Assembly: GCF_002161065.1 (NCBI RefSeq) | Contig: NZ_NFLV01000007.1 | Location: 62,001 to 126,000, forward strand | DNA from: Eubacterium sp. An11 | Lineage (GTDB): Bacteria; Bacillota; Clostridia; Lachnospirales; Lachnospiraceae | Length of the DNA: 64,000 bases | Direction of reading: 5' to 3' | Part shown: positions 50,138 to 58,510 of the stretch, piece by piece | Layout: every line of letters starts with the position of its first letter | Position numbering within the stretch: position 1 is the first letter of the stretch | Translations under genes and position numbers: made by a program | Notes under the pieces: generated by a model | The model's database searches: none | What the model was told of the DNA's origin: nothing | What the model saw: only the letters and a program-made list of their open reading frames with translations

Positions 50138-51573
50138 CTCCAACTGCGAACTGTATTTACAGACGCTTTAGTCACCTTCCTTCTATTAAGAATTGAGGCA
50201 ATAATGTAAATCAAACATATTGCAATAAGTGTTGCTGGACGATTTAATATTATAATAAAATCAGAAAAACCACCTCTAGGACTCCACAATATTTGTTGAA
50301 TAATGATAAGCTTTATTGCTGTCATAAATAAATTTTTACCTTTTAATTTAGACATTGATGCAATAATATATCCATATAGAATATTGCCAAAAACAACTCC
50401 TAAATATCCAAAATCGTGAAATAGTTCCGCAATATAAGATGTTCCAGTTCCTCGACCAGTCAAATAAGCACCTCTCATTGTTACATAGCTTAGCGCATGT
50501 GCCAAGCTGAAACCATTTGTTGCATGTTCAACACTATTGCCAACAAATGGTTCTGCGCCCAAAATTTTCCCAATTACTCCAGTCGAAAGAAATTCTAGCG
50601 AATAATATTTCCCTTCTGGCAATAGAGCCTCGTATTGAAATGAACGTTTTATAACATTAATACTAACTCCTTGTTGATAAAAGAAATCTTGAATTTCATT
50701 CCATAAACCATCTATAGATATTTTTATTCCCTCTCTCCAAGCAGAAACGAGCGACAAAAATACTATTGCAAAAGGAACTAATAATGCAATTAAACATAGC
50801 ATTCTCTTGCTAATCCATGACTGCTCGGTATCATTTTTATTCCGATAAGCATAATATATAAAAATCCACAAAAAGCCGAGCACTACTGTTGATCGTTGTC
50901 CTGAGAGCAACGTAGTACATAAATATATCATATATAACCAGGTAGCAATTCTGCATTTCCTTTTTGACGGCATAGATGCATAGAAAAACGACAAAAATAT
51001 GGCCGTAGTCTGTTCTGCCTTACTAATTATTATATATAAGAAATTGCCATTTAAATAATTTCCAAACTCTATTGTATACGTACCTGTATATCCAATACTG
51101 ATAAGAACACTTCCTACAACCAGAGAATATGCTATTGAACATAACGCAGAAATGACAAAAAGGAATAAAGATACATTTTGTACGGATTTAGAAAATATTG
51201 ACATTTCATATTGACCATTTTTTTTATTATCTAATTTAAATCTATGATAGAAAAACATATAAGATAAAAGAATTATACTCAAACTAATTAATAGCACTCT
51301 ATATGTGTGCTGGTTAACTTTCTCCGGAAAAGACTCAACTTGATACTGAAAAAAAACCTCCATCATTTCTCGCGCCAGTAGTACAGTAAAAAAAGATATA
51401 ACAAAAGCTAAGAGCATACTTTTATTATTAAGATCAATAATCGAGAAATAAATAACGCTAATACACAATATCATTACCATAGAAAATAATATGTTAAATT
51501 GAAGCAAAGATGTTAAAAGTAAAATAATTAAGTCTATAATAACTATCATTATAGTTTGCGGTTTTATTTTCAT
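50134..51573 (-). CDS. Wzy-type polysaccharide polymerase (O-antigen polymerase-like)
   Basis: A 479-aa protein with 10-12 membrane segments and a large extracytoplasmic loop (about 265-370), the usual profile of Wzy. Sequence is too divergent for motif-level proof, but the location between glycosyltransferases and Wzx supports it. Low GC, as for the neighbours. It overlaps the GT2 gene (ATGA at 51570-51573) and the Wzx gene. Confidence 0.8.
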   Translation of the reverse strand: MKIKPQTIMIVIIDLIILLLTSLLQFNILFSMVMILCISVIYFSIIDLNNKSMLLAFVISFFTVLLAREMMEVFFQYQVESFPEKVNQHTYRVLLISLSIILLSYMFFYHRFKLDNKKNGQYEMSIFSKSVQNVSLFLFVISALCSIAYSLVVGSVLISIGYTGTYTIEFGNYLNGNFLYIIISKAEQTTAIFLSFFYASMPSKRKCRIATWLYMIYLCTTLLSGQRSTVVLGFLWIFIYYAYRNKNDTEQSWISKRMLCLIALLVPFAIVFLSLVSAWREGIKISIDGLWNEIQDFFYQQGVSINVIKRSFQYEALLPEGKYYSLEFLSTGVIGKILGAEPFVGNSVEHATNGFSLAHALSYVTMRGAYLTGRGTGTSYIAELFHDFGYLGVVFGNILYGYIIASMSKLKGKNLFMTAIKLIIIQQILWSPRGGFSDFIIILNRPATLIAICLIYIIASILNRRKVTKASVNTVRSWR

Positions 51574-52562
51574 TGCTCTTCACTCTTTCTTTTTACTATT
51601 CTGAATAATATTTTATATAAACTTTTATTTGACAGCATTAACATAAAAATTATTTTTTCATGAAATATAACCCGTTTGTTATGTAATACATTTTTTAGAC
51701 AGTTTCGACAATACGGAATCAATAAATTATATATATCGCTAAAATTAGGAGTATCTATTGCATGGCGCAATGTTATATGCAAAGATTTGCACACTTTATA
51801 TTCTGCGGCTTCTGTCAATGAAACATCATTATAGTTCATAGCAAAATGCAATAATTCTACGGATGCGAATACAAGATCCATGTGCCTAGTTTCAAACTCA
51901 CGGTGTTGTATACTACCATTCCTTTGTAAATAATAATAATGTTCCTCTGGAATGCAAACTATTCTTTTACATTTTGCAATAAATTTATAGATTGTAAATG
52001 AATCTTCAAAATATTTCCCCAATGGAAATGAAATCTCTCTTAATATAGATGTTTTTATTATTTTACTAACAGCATAACTTCCATAATACTTTTCATAACA
52101 CAATTCGATTAATGCTTCTTTAGTATTCATAATCAATTTTTTTGCATAACGGCTAGGACTTCTGCATATGCTACCATCTTTATTTACATATTCCTTACAA
52201 ATGGGTGCGACGACCATATCAGCGGATTCTTTTACTAAAGCATCATATAAACTTTGTATAAATCTGCCGTCAACATAATCATCTGAGTCAACAAAAATGA
52301 TATATTGTGCATTCGAAAATTTTACTCCATAATTTCTGGCTTCTGAAAGTCCTCCATTTTTTTTATGTATTACATTAATCATATACGGAAACCTTTTCGC
52401 AAATATATCGCATATTTTGTCACTGCCATCTGTTGACCCATCATCAACTAAAATTATTCCATAGCTGCATACTGTATTCTGATTCAACAAACTATCTATA
52501 CATTTAATTAAATAATTTTTTACATTATAAACTGGTACAATCACATCAACTACATGATTCAT
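51570..52562 (-). CDS. Glycosyltransferase family 2
   Basis: A 330-aa GT-A enzyme: VDVIVPVYNVKNYLIKCIDSLLNQ at the N-terminus, the nucleotide-sugar site VDDGSTDGS, and the metal-binding DxD in IIFVDSDDYVDG (about 95). Adds a sugar to the repeat unit; sugar and linkage cannot be predicted. The start has GGGAGAGGG upstream. Confidence 0.9.
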   Translation of the reverse strand: MNHVVDVIVPVYNVKNYLIKCIDSLLNQNTVCSYGIILVDDGSTDGSDKICDIFAKRFPYMINVIHKKNGGLSEARNYGVKFSNAQYIIFVDSDDYVDGRFIQSLYDALVKESADMVVAPICKEYVNKDGSICRSPSRYAKKLIMNTKEALIELCYEKYYGSYAVSKIIKTSILREISFPLGKYFEDSFTIYKFIAKCKRIVCIPEEHYYYLQRNGSIQHREFETRHMDLVFASVELLHFAMNYNDVSLTEAAEYKVCKSLHITLRHAIDTPNFSDIYNLLIPYCRNCLKNVLHNKRVIFHEKIIFMLMLSNKSLYKILFRIVKRKSEEQ

Positions 52563-52631
52563 TTTTCCCTCTCCCTATAATTTTAAACTTTCTATCATAT
52601 TTTGCTTTTTTTAATACTACAAAATGAAAGT

Positions 52632-53903
52632 TTATTTTTCATTCAGAAAATTGCGAAGCTGTATATAAAACATTTCATACAGTTTCTTAGCGTTTGAACG
52701 CTCATCCCAAATTTTAAAACTATTTTTACAAAGCGAATTATAATTACCTTCTTCCATAAGAATTATATCTTCCAAGCACTTTGAAATAGCCTTTATAGAA
52801 CTGTCTCGACTTACTAAATAACCGTTTTTACCGTTTAAGACTATCTCCCTACTTCCTCCAACATCTGTTGCAACAATTGGTATTCCAAAAGACATTGCTT
52901 CCATTATTGCAACAGGCACACCTTCTGAATCAGATAGATTTATAAAGCAAGAAACAGCATTAGACATATACCACTTAATAATATCCTGATTTTTCATTTG
53001 TCCCATCAAGCAAAAACTTTCTGATGGTAAAGTCTCTGTTATTACTTTTTTTATATTATTGAACTCAGGTCCTCCTCCAAGATGTGTCCATTTTATGAAA
53101 TACCCTTTATTTAATAAGTCAACAATTACTGCTACAATTTTATCTAAACGTTTCACTTTGCGAATCACCGAGCAAGAAACCAGATGAAAAATAGGAGTTC
53201 TGCTACATGATACCTGTTCATGCCTATTAGTACCTAAACGCTGTACAGAAACTTTGTTACAGTATTCTGGAAAATATTTGCGGATGTATGCTGCTCCATC
53301 CTCAGAGCATGGATAAACTGCATCCATCTGTTTCAGCATATAATATCGATCCGGTACAAAACCACACGGAGCCGCATATTCATATAAATCATATCGATGT
53401 CCTCTAGTAATACATTTGATTTTATCATGAAAAAATCTATCTTTTAACCTAGCGGCAACACTTGCTGTAATATGCATCCAATAACTATATAAAATTATAT
53501 TTTTAATTTTTTTTACAATTCTATTAAAATTAATATCATTAGATATAAGTCGGTAAACATACTCTGTTCTACATAAATAATAAAAATAGTAACCTATTTT
53601 TTTTGGATTAATACCAGTCTCTCTGCGAATCACTTCAATCCATTTTGTTTTAGTAGCTACATTAATAGCCTCATGAAAGATCATCTTTATTTTGCCATGT
53701 ATAGAACAATCCACGTTTATTTTTAATATCTCAACATTAGAGGGGATCGTTCTAGTCTGGTTCATTCTATCGTCTATCATAGTCGGAATAATAAGAATTT
53801 TATCAAAATTTTCAGAGGCAATATTTATCTCATTTTCAAGATATTCTTCCCCTTTATAAAAAGGAAAATAATTTGTAATTAAAATCATCAGTCGCAACTG
53901 CAT
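52632..53903 (-). CDS. Glycosyltransferase (GT4-type, GT-B fold)
   Basis: A protein of about 423 aa. The C-terminal half has the GT4 features: LVSCSVIRKVKRLDKIVAVI, LGGGPEFNNIK, FINLSDSEGVPVAIMEAMSFGIPIVATDVGGSREIV (the E-x7-E pattern). The ATG at 53903 is chosen because GGAGGT lies 7 bases upstream; the ATG at 53918 overlaps that site. It lies between the sugar transferase and the GT2 gene. Confidence 0.88.
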   Translation of the reverse strand: MQLRLMILITNYFPFYKGEEYLENEINIASENFDKILIIPTMIDDRMNQTRTIPSNVEILKINVDCSIHGKIKMIFHEAINVATKTKWIEVIRRETGINPKKIGYYFYYLCRTEYVYRLISNDINFNRIVKKIKNIILYSYWMHITASVAARLKDRFFHDKIKCITRGHRYDLYEYAAPCGFVPDRYYMLKQMDAVYPCSEDGAAYIRKYFPEYCNKVSVQRLGTNRHEQVSCSRTPIFHLVSCSVIRKVKRLDKIVAVIVDLLNKGYFIKWTHLGGGPEFNNIKKVITETLPSESFCLMGQMKNQDIIKWYMSNAVSCFINLSDSEGVPVAIMEAMSFGIPIVATDVGGSREIVLNGKNGYLVSRDSSIKAISKCLEDIILMEEGNYNSLCKNSFKIWDERSNAKKLYEMFYIQLRNFLNEK

Positions 53904-53967
53904 TCCAAAAACCTCCATATATTCTAATCAGTAAAAACTTATCCGCCTTAAATATGGCACCCTCCGA

Positions 53968-54555
53968 CTAGGAATTATAAATATTCTGTCGTCTTAAAAC
54001 ACTCTTAATAGTCATAAAAAATATCTTTATATCAAATAAAAATGTGACGTGTTCTGAATAATACACATCATTACTATATCTTTCCTCAAGTGTTGCCGTA
54101 TTACGGAGCAACGCTTGATTATATCCGGTCACACCTGGTTTTACTTCAAATTTTTTCTTTATATACTTTGTATATGTAGCCTCATTTCCCATAGGACTTG
54201 GCCTCGGCCCAATTAAACTCATATCCCCAATTAGCACATTAATGAGCTGTGGAAGCTCATCCAGGCTTGTCTTCCTAAGAACACCACCAATTTTCGTTAA
54301 CCGACGGTCCGTAGCCGAATTAAATGTGCTTCCATCTTTATTTCTAATATCAGGGGCATTCATTTTCATTGTACGAAATTTTATCATCCCAAATTTCTTC
54401 ATATGGATTCCATACCGCTCACTTATATAAAATACACTTCCTCCATCATCTAACTTGATTGCAATAGCTATCGGAATTGAAACCAACAGAAAAAAGGGTA
54501 AAGCCACTATCGATATTGTAATATCCATTATTCTTTTAATGATTTTTTTATACAT
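53968..54555 (-). CDS. Initiating sugar-1-phosphate transferase (PglC/WcaJ-like)
   Basis: A 195-aa bacterial sugar transferase with one N-terminal membrane helix (about 12-35) and the catalytic domain (RYGIHMKKFGMIKFRTMKMNA, LRKTSLDELPQLINVLIGDMSLIGPRPSPMG, KPGVTGYNQ). It transfers a sugar phosphate to undecaprenyl phosphate, the first step of repeat-unit assembly. Short length (no WcaJ-type N-terminal domain) fits PglC-like enzymes that use UDP-diNAcBac or UDP-GalNAc/GlcNAc. Confidence 0.92.
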   Translation of the reverse strand: MYKKIIKRIMDITISIVALPFFLLVSIPIAIAIKLDDGGSVFYISERYGIHMKKFGMIKFRTMKMNAPDIRNKDGSTFNSATDRRLTKIGGVLRKTSLDELPQLINVLIGDMSLIGPRPSPMGNEATYTKYIKKKFEVKPGVTGYNQALLRNTATLEERYSNDVYYSEHVTFLFDIKIFFMTIKSVLRRQNIYNS

Positions 54556-54602
54556 TAATATACATCCTTTTCAAACAACAAAACTACTTTTACTATTGAA
54601 TA

Positions 54603-55475
54603 TTATCGTTGTTGTATCCCACAATATTCTTGGTACAAATCTTTCATTGATGTCTCAATTGAAAATTGAGGTTTAAAACCAGCACTATATATTTTGCTCA
54701 CATTTGTATATGACGATTGAATTCCTTCTGATACATCAGATTTGTATTGAAGATTCCCTTCATTACCAAAGGCTTGATTGATAAGTACAGCAATTTGTAA
54801 ATTTGTATATCCCTTTCCATATCCAAGATTAAATGTCTGATTAATACTCTCATTTGATGTCAACGCCCATGCTATAGCATTCGCCACATCTTTCACATAT
54901 ATAAACTCACGCTTTGCAACACTTTTTCCAATTACACATATTTGCTTATGATTATATGCCCCAGACATAAATTTAGACAACATGTAGCCTTTTTCTTCAA
55001 TTCCAAGTATATGTGCACAACGTAAAATTGTATAATTAATTCCAAATCTTTGATATATCCCACATAGATGTTCACAGACCAATTTGCTTAAACCATAAAA
55101 TCCCTTTGGCTTCGGTAATACTTCTTCATCCCATGGTAAATCTTTTTCTCCTGAATAAACAGAAATGGATGACATGTAAATAATTCTATTGCACTTATCA
55201 CTATTTTTCATCGCAAGCAATATATTTTCAGTAAGATTTTCATTTGACTGAAAGTCTTCATATGTTCTGCAATTTCCCTCTCGTCTGGCTGCCAAATGTA
55301 CAACGGCATCTACATCTTTAAAAATAGCAGTAAGACTTTCAACCCCATAATCAGTTGATACATAACCTTCTTTCACATTACGTGTTAACGGAACAACCTC
55401 AAATCCACCGTTTTTTAAACAATCCACTGCCTTTCGCCCTACTAAACCAGTCGCTCCAGTAACAGCAACTTTCAT
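54603..55475 (-). CDS. NAD-dependent sugar epimerase/dehydratase (SDR)
   Basis: A protein of about 290 aa, extended SDR with the Rossmann motif TGATGLVG (residues 6-13), the SxnYxxxK-type region (YMSSISVYSG...GFYGLSKLVCEHL, Tyr and Lys) and the C-terminal substrate domain. The ATG at 55475 is preferred (GGAG 6 bases upstream) over a GTG two codons earlier. It may act on the same nucleotide sugar as the transferase downstream; substrate unknown. Confidence 0.88.
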   Translation of the reverse strand: MKVAVTGATGLVGRKAVDCLKNGGFEVVPLTRNVKEGYVSTDYGVESLTAIFKDVDAVVHLAARREGNCRTYEDFQSNENLTENILLAMKNSDKCNRIIYMSSISVYSGEKDLPWDEEVLPKPKGFYGLSKLVCEHLCGIYQRFGINYTILRCAHILGIEEKGYMLSKFMSGAYNHKQICVIGKSVAKREFIYVKDVANAIAWALTSNESINQTFNLGYGKGYTNLQIAVLINQAFGNEGNLQYKSDVSEGIQSSYTNVSKIYSAGFKPQFSIETSMKDLYQEYCGIQQR

Positions 55476-55495
55476 ATTCACTCCTACCCTTCATT

Positions 55496-56617
55496 CTACA
55501 ATTTTCTAATATAATACCCAACCTTGTCATATCTTCCATTGACCGGCCTAATATAATCGCCATTTTCATAATAGTAAAAATATTCTATAGCATCTTTAGG
55601 CAGCTTCAATGCAGTTCTATTCATATACGAATGTGGTTCCTGACACCAGAATACCAATTCCATAGGCCTGATATCCCACTTTTTTTCTAACTCAGTGATT
55701 TTGTCATAAAGCAAATGTTCAAACACTAACTTCATTAGATTCACACCTGTAGCTTTCTCCAGAATATTCCACATATGACAACCATCTAATCTTGGAGTCA
55801 TTTCAATAATATAAGGATGACCTTTCTCTATTTTCATTTGAAAATATACCGGACCATTTTTTATACCAACTCTATGACAAGCATTCTTGATAATATCCTG
55901 TATTTCTTTTCCATTTTTTTCATTTACTACCCTACTTGGAACAATATGTTTATGAATTAACCCTGTATACTTTGGCCATGTCTCACGATCAGAAATAATA
56001 AGATATTTTAGCTCTTCATTAACTATATATCCATTAACAGAAATTTCCGGACCATCTACATATTTTTCTATAATAACTTTTTTTTCTTTAGAAAACTGTC
56101 TAGTACTCTCAAAATACTTTTCAAACTCTTCTTGTGAATGAATTAAGTATATTCCCCGCTGTCCCTGTGCATCAGAAGGTTTCAATATAGCAGGAAAACC
56201 CACTGTAACTTTCTGGATTGAATTTAATACTTGATACGGAATATTTCCCTTGCAATCCTGTGTCAATTTTTCTCGCATTATGTTCTTATGATTACAAATA
56301 TATGCTGTTTCCGATGAAACAAAATGTGGCAGATTCAATTTTTCACTCAATCGACTGGCAACGGGCATAGCAAGATCAGAGCCCGTAGAATATACGACAT
56401 CAATCTGATTATTCAAAATATATTTTTCTAGTCTCTCTTCATCCAAAACATTTATAATATCAAAATGGTCAGCTTTATCGGCTCCCGGACCATCTTTAGC
56501 CATAGCTACAGCATAAGTCTCACATCCCATCTTTTTCAGCTGTAAAATAGCATCCATCTGAACAGCTGCAACGCCTAAAATCAAGACCTTTTTCACGACA
56601 ATACTTTTTTTTCCCAT
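55496..56617 (-). CDS. ATP-grasp domain protein
   Basis: A 373-aa protein with a pre-ATP-grasp N-terminal Rossmann-like domain (KVLILGVAAVQMDAILQLKKMGCE) and an ATP-grasp fold (FPAILKPSDAQGQRGIYLI, VIIEKYVDGPEISVNGYI, HPYIIEMTPRLDG). Such enzymes join a carboxylate to an amine or other nucleophile; in polysaccharide loci they often add amino acids to sugars. The product here is unknown. Confidence 0.85.
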   Translation of the reverse strand: MGKKSIVVKKVLILGVAAVQMDAILQLKKMGCETYAVAMAKDGPGADKADHFDIINVLDEERLEKYILNNQIDVVYSTGSDLAMPVASRLSEKLNLPHFVSSETAYICNHKNIMREKLTQDCKGNIPYQVLNSIQKVTVGFPAILKPSDAQGQRGIYLIHSQEEFEKYFESTRQFSKEKKVIIEKYVDGPEISVNGYIVNEELKYLIISDRETWPKYTGLIHKHIVPSRVVNEKNGKEIQDIIKNACHRVGIKNGPVYFQMKIEKGHPYIIEMTPRLDGCHMWNILEKATGVNLMKLVFEHLLYDKITELEKKWDIRPMELVFWCQEPHSYMNRTALKLPKDAIEYFYYYENGDYIRPVNGRYDKVGYYIRKL

Positions 56618-56652
56618 ATCTTTCTCAACACTTCCTCTTTTCCCATATTATT

Positions 56653-57143
56653 CTAATAACAACTATACATAAATCTTTTCTTGACAAGTTCATCAAACTC
56701 TCCTATCACTTTCGCTGGCACACCGCCGACAACCTTTCCTTCTGGAACATTAGAAGTTACTACTGTACCAGCCGCTATAATAACATTCGATTCTATCGTG
56801 ATACCCCCAATATGATAGAACCAGTTCCTATAAACACATTATCCTTTATATCAATAACATCCCAATATACGCTGTACTCCCCAGTAAATTTCGGATGATG
56901 GTTCAATACATGATGGATTACATCATGACATACAAAACTCACATCGGATGCAACTACCACATTATTTCCAAAACGAATAAATTGAGAATCTGCCGGAAGG
57001 TTGTACGGCTGAAAAAAACAATTCTCACCCATTGCATTAAAACAATTGTGCTTTTTTATAAACCTTGCATGGTCAAAACCACTTCTTTTAACCAAACAAT
57101 AGAGAAAATATTTCATTCTGATAAAATCAAATTTTTTCATCAT
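56653..57143 (-). pseudogene. Hexapeptide acyltransferase with one frameshift
   Basis: The first 116 codons (MMKKFDFIRMKYF..., IDIKDNVFIGTGSIIL) lead into GVSR* at 56793. Shifting by one base gives the rest of the left-handed beta helix: GITIESNVIIAAGTVVTSNVPEGKVVGGVPAKVIG, ending at 56653. One G missing from a five-G run at about 56806-56810 explains it. The family (WbbJ/maltose acetyltransferase type) O- or N-acetylates sugars. A sequencing error would restore an intact gene of about 163 aa. Confidence 0.75.
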
Positions 57144-57213
57144 TCTCCTTAATTTCTTTTCAATTCATTTATTGATAAAATACATTTTCATCGTCTTGCT
57201 AAAATAAATTAAT

Positions 57214-58446
57214 TTACTTTTTCACTTCTTTTACGCATACTACAAAGTTCGTACACACATACTCTACATCCTCATTCGTCAACTTCGTATGCAACGGCAG
57301 TGTTATCAGATTGTGGTAATAGTCATATGCATTCGGGAAATCTTTAATATCCCATCCCAGATTCTTATAAGCTGTCATCATCGGCAACGGCTTATAGTGT
57401 ACATTTGTTGCCACACCTTTTTCTGCCATCTTGACAATAATTTCATTTCTCTGCTCAGATGTAATACCCGGTATACGGGTCAGATACAGGTGTCCGGATG
57501 ATGTATAATCTTTGCCATAGTGAATTAGATGTTCAATCCCTAATTCATCGCAACAGGCATCATATTTTTCAATGATTTCTTTTCTTCTCTGCAATAGGCT
57601 TGGATATCGTTCTAACTGCTTTAACCCTATAGCTCCCATAATGTCTGTCATATTGCATTTATACCATGGGCCAACGATATCATATTCCCAAGAACCCAGC
57701 TGTGTTTTCGCTAAAGCGTCTTTTGACTGTCCATGGAGGGAATAAAGCTGATATTGTTTATAAATTTCCTCGTTGTCAATACCATCTATGCCTTTCCATG
57801 TTGCTGCTCCGCCTTCGGCAGTTGTAAAATTCTTTACAGCATGGAAAGAGAATGAAGTAAAGTCTGCAATCTCTCCGGCCATTTTTTCTTTTCGATTGGC
57901 TCCCAATCCGTGAGCGCAATCCGCCAGAACAGCAACTCTGCCTAAAGCTTCTTGGATACGTTGACCTAACTCTGTATTTCCTTCTGCTTTGAATACATTT
58001 CTTTTATTATTTACAGCCTCATAAATACGGTCATAATCTGCTATGATTCCCCCAAGGTCTACCGCCACAATCGCTTTCGTTTTCTCAGTGATGGCGGCCT
58101 CCATGGCATCATAGTCCATCTCTGTGCTATTTTTTTGTGAATCTACAAAACGAACAGTAGCTCCCACATGGATAGCCGCTGACGCTGTGGCTGTATACGT
58201 GTAAGCAGGGACGATCACTTCGTCCCCTGCTCCAATCCCCAAAATACGGAGATTTAATTCTTCGGCCGCCGTGGCAGAATTCAGGCACACCACCTTGCTT
58301 GTATGGCAAAAGGCCGCTAATTTTCTTTCTAATTCTTTTACTCTTGGTCCTGTTGTTATCCATCCGGAACGCAAGGCATCTACAACCTCTGCAATCTCCA
58401 ACTCCGAAATATCCGGAGGGCTAAATGGAATATTTCTTTTCTGCAT
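57214..58446 (-). CDS. DegT/DnrJ/EryC1-type sugar aminotransferase
   Basis: A 410-aa PLP enzyme. Key features: GWITTGPRVKELE, NSATAAEELNL, AGDEVIVPAYTYTATASA, the DCAHGLGA aspartate and the PLP lysine in SFHAVKNFTT. It transfers an amino group to a 4-keto-6-deoxy sugar nucleotide. Lying just after a PglF/CapD-type dehydratase, it probably makes a UDP-4-amino-4,6-dideoxy sugar, as PglE does. GAGGT lies 7 bases before the start. Confidence 0.9.
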   Translation of the reverse strand: MQKRNIPFSPPDISELEIAEVVDALRSGWITTGPRVKELERKLAAFCHTSKVVCLNSATAAEELNLRILGIGAGDEVIVPAYTYTATASAAIHVGATVRFVDSQKNSTEMDYDAMEAAITEKTKAIVAVDLGGIIADYDRIYEAVNNKRNVFKAEGNTELGQRIQEALGRVAVLADCAHGLGANRKEKMAGEIADFTSFSFHAVKNFTTAEGGAATWKGIDGIDNEEIYKQYQLYSLHGQSKDALAKTQLGSWEYDIVGPWYKCNMTDIMGAIGLKQLERYPSLLQRRKEIIEKYDACCDELGIEHLIHYGKDYTSSGHLYLTRIPGITSEQRNEIIVKMAEKGVATNVHYKPLPMMTAYKNLGWDIKDFPNAYDYYHNLITLPLHTKLTNEDVEYVCTNFVVCVKEVKK

Positions 58447-58510
58447 GATTCTGACCTCTTTATCTATTACTCTTTATATTTTCTGTATATTCTCTGTGAG
58501 GTTTCTCTCC

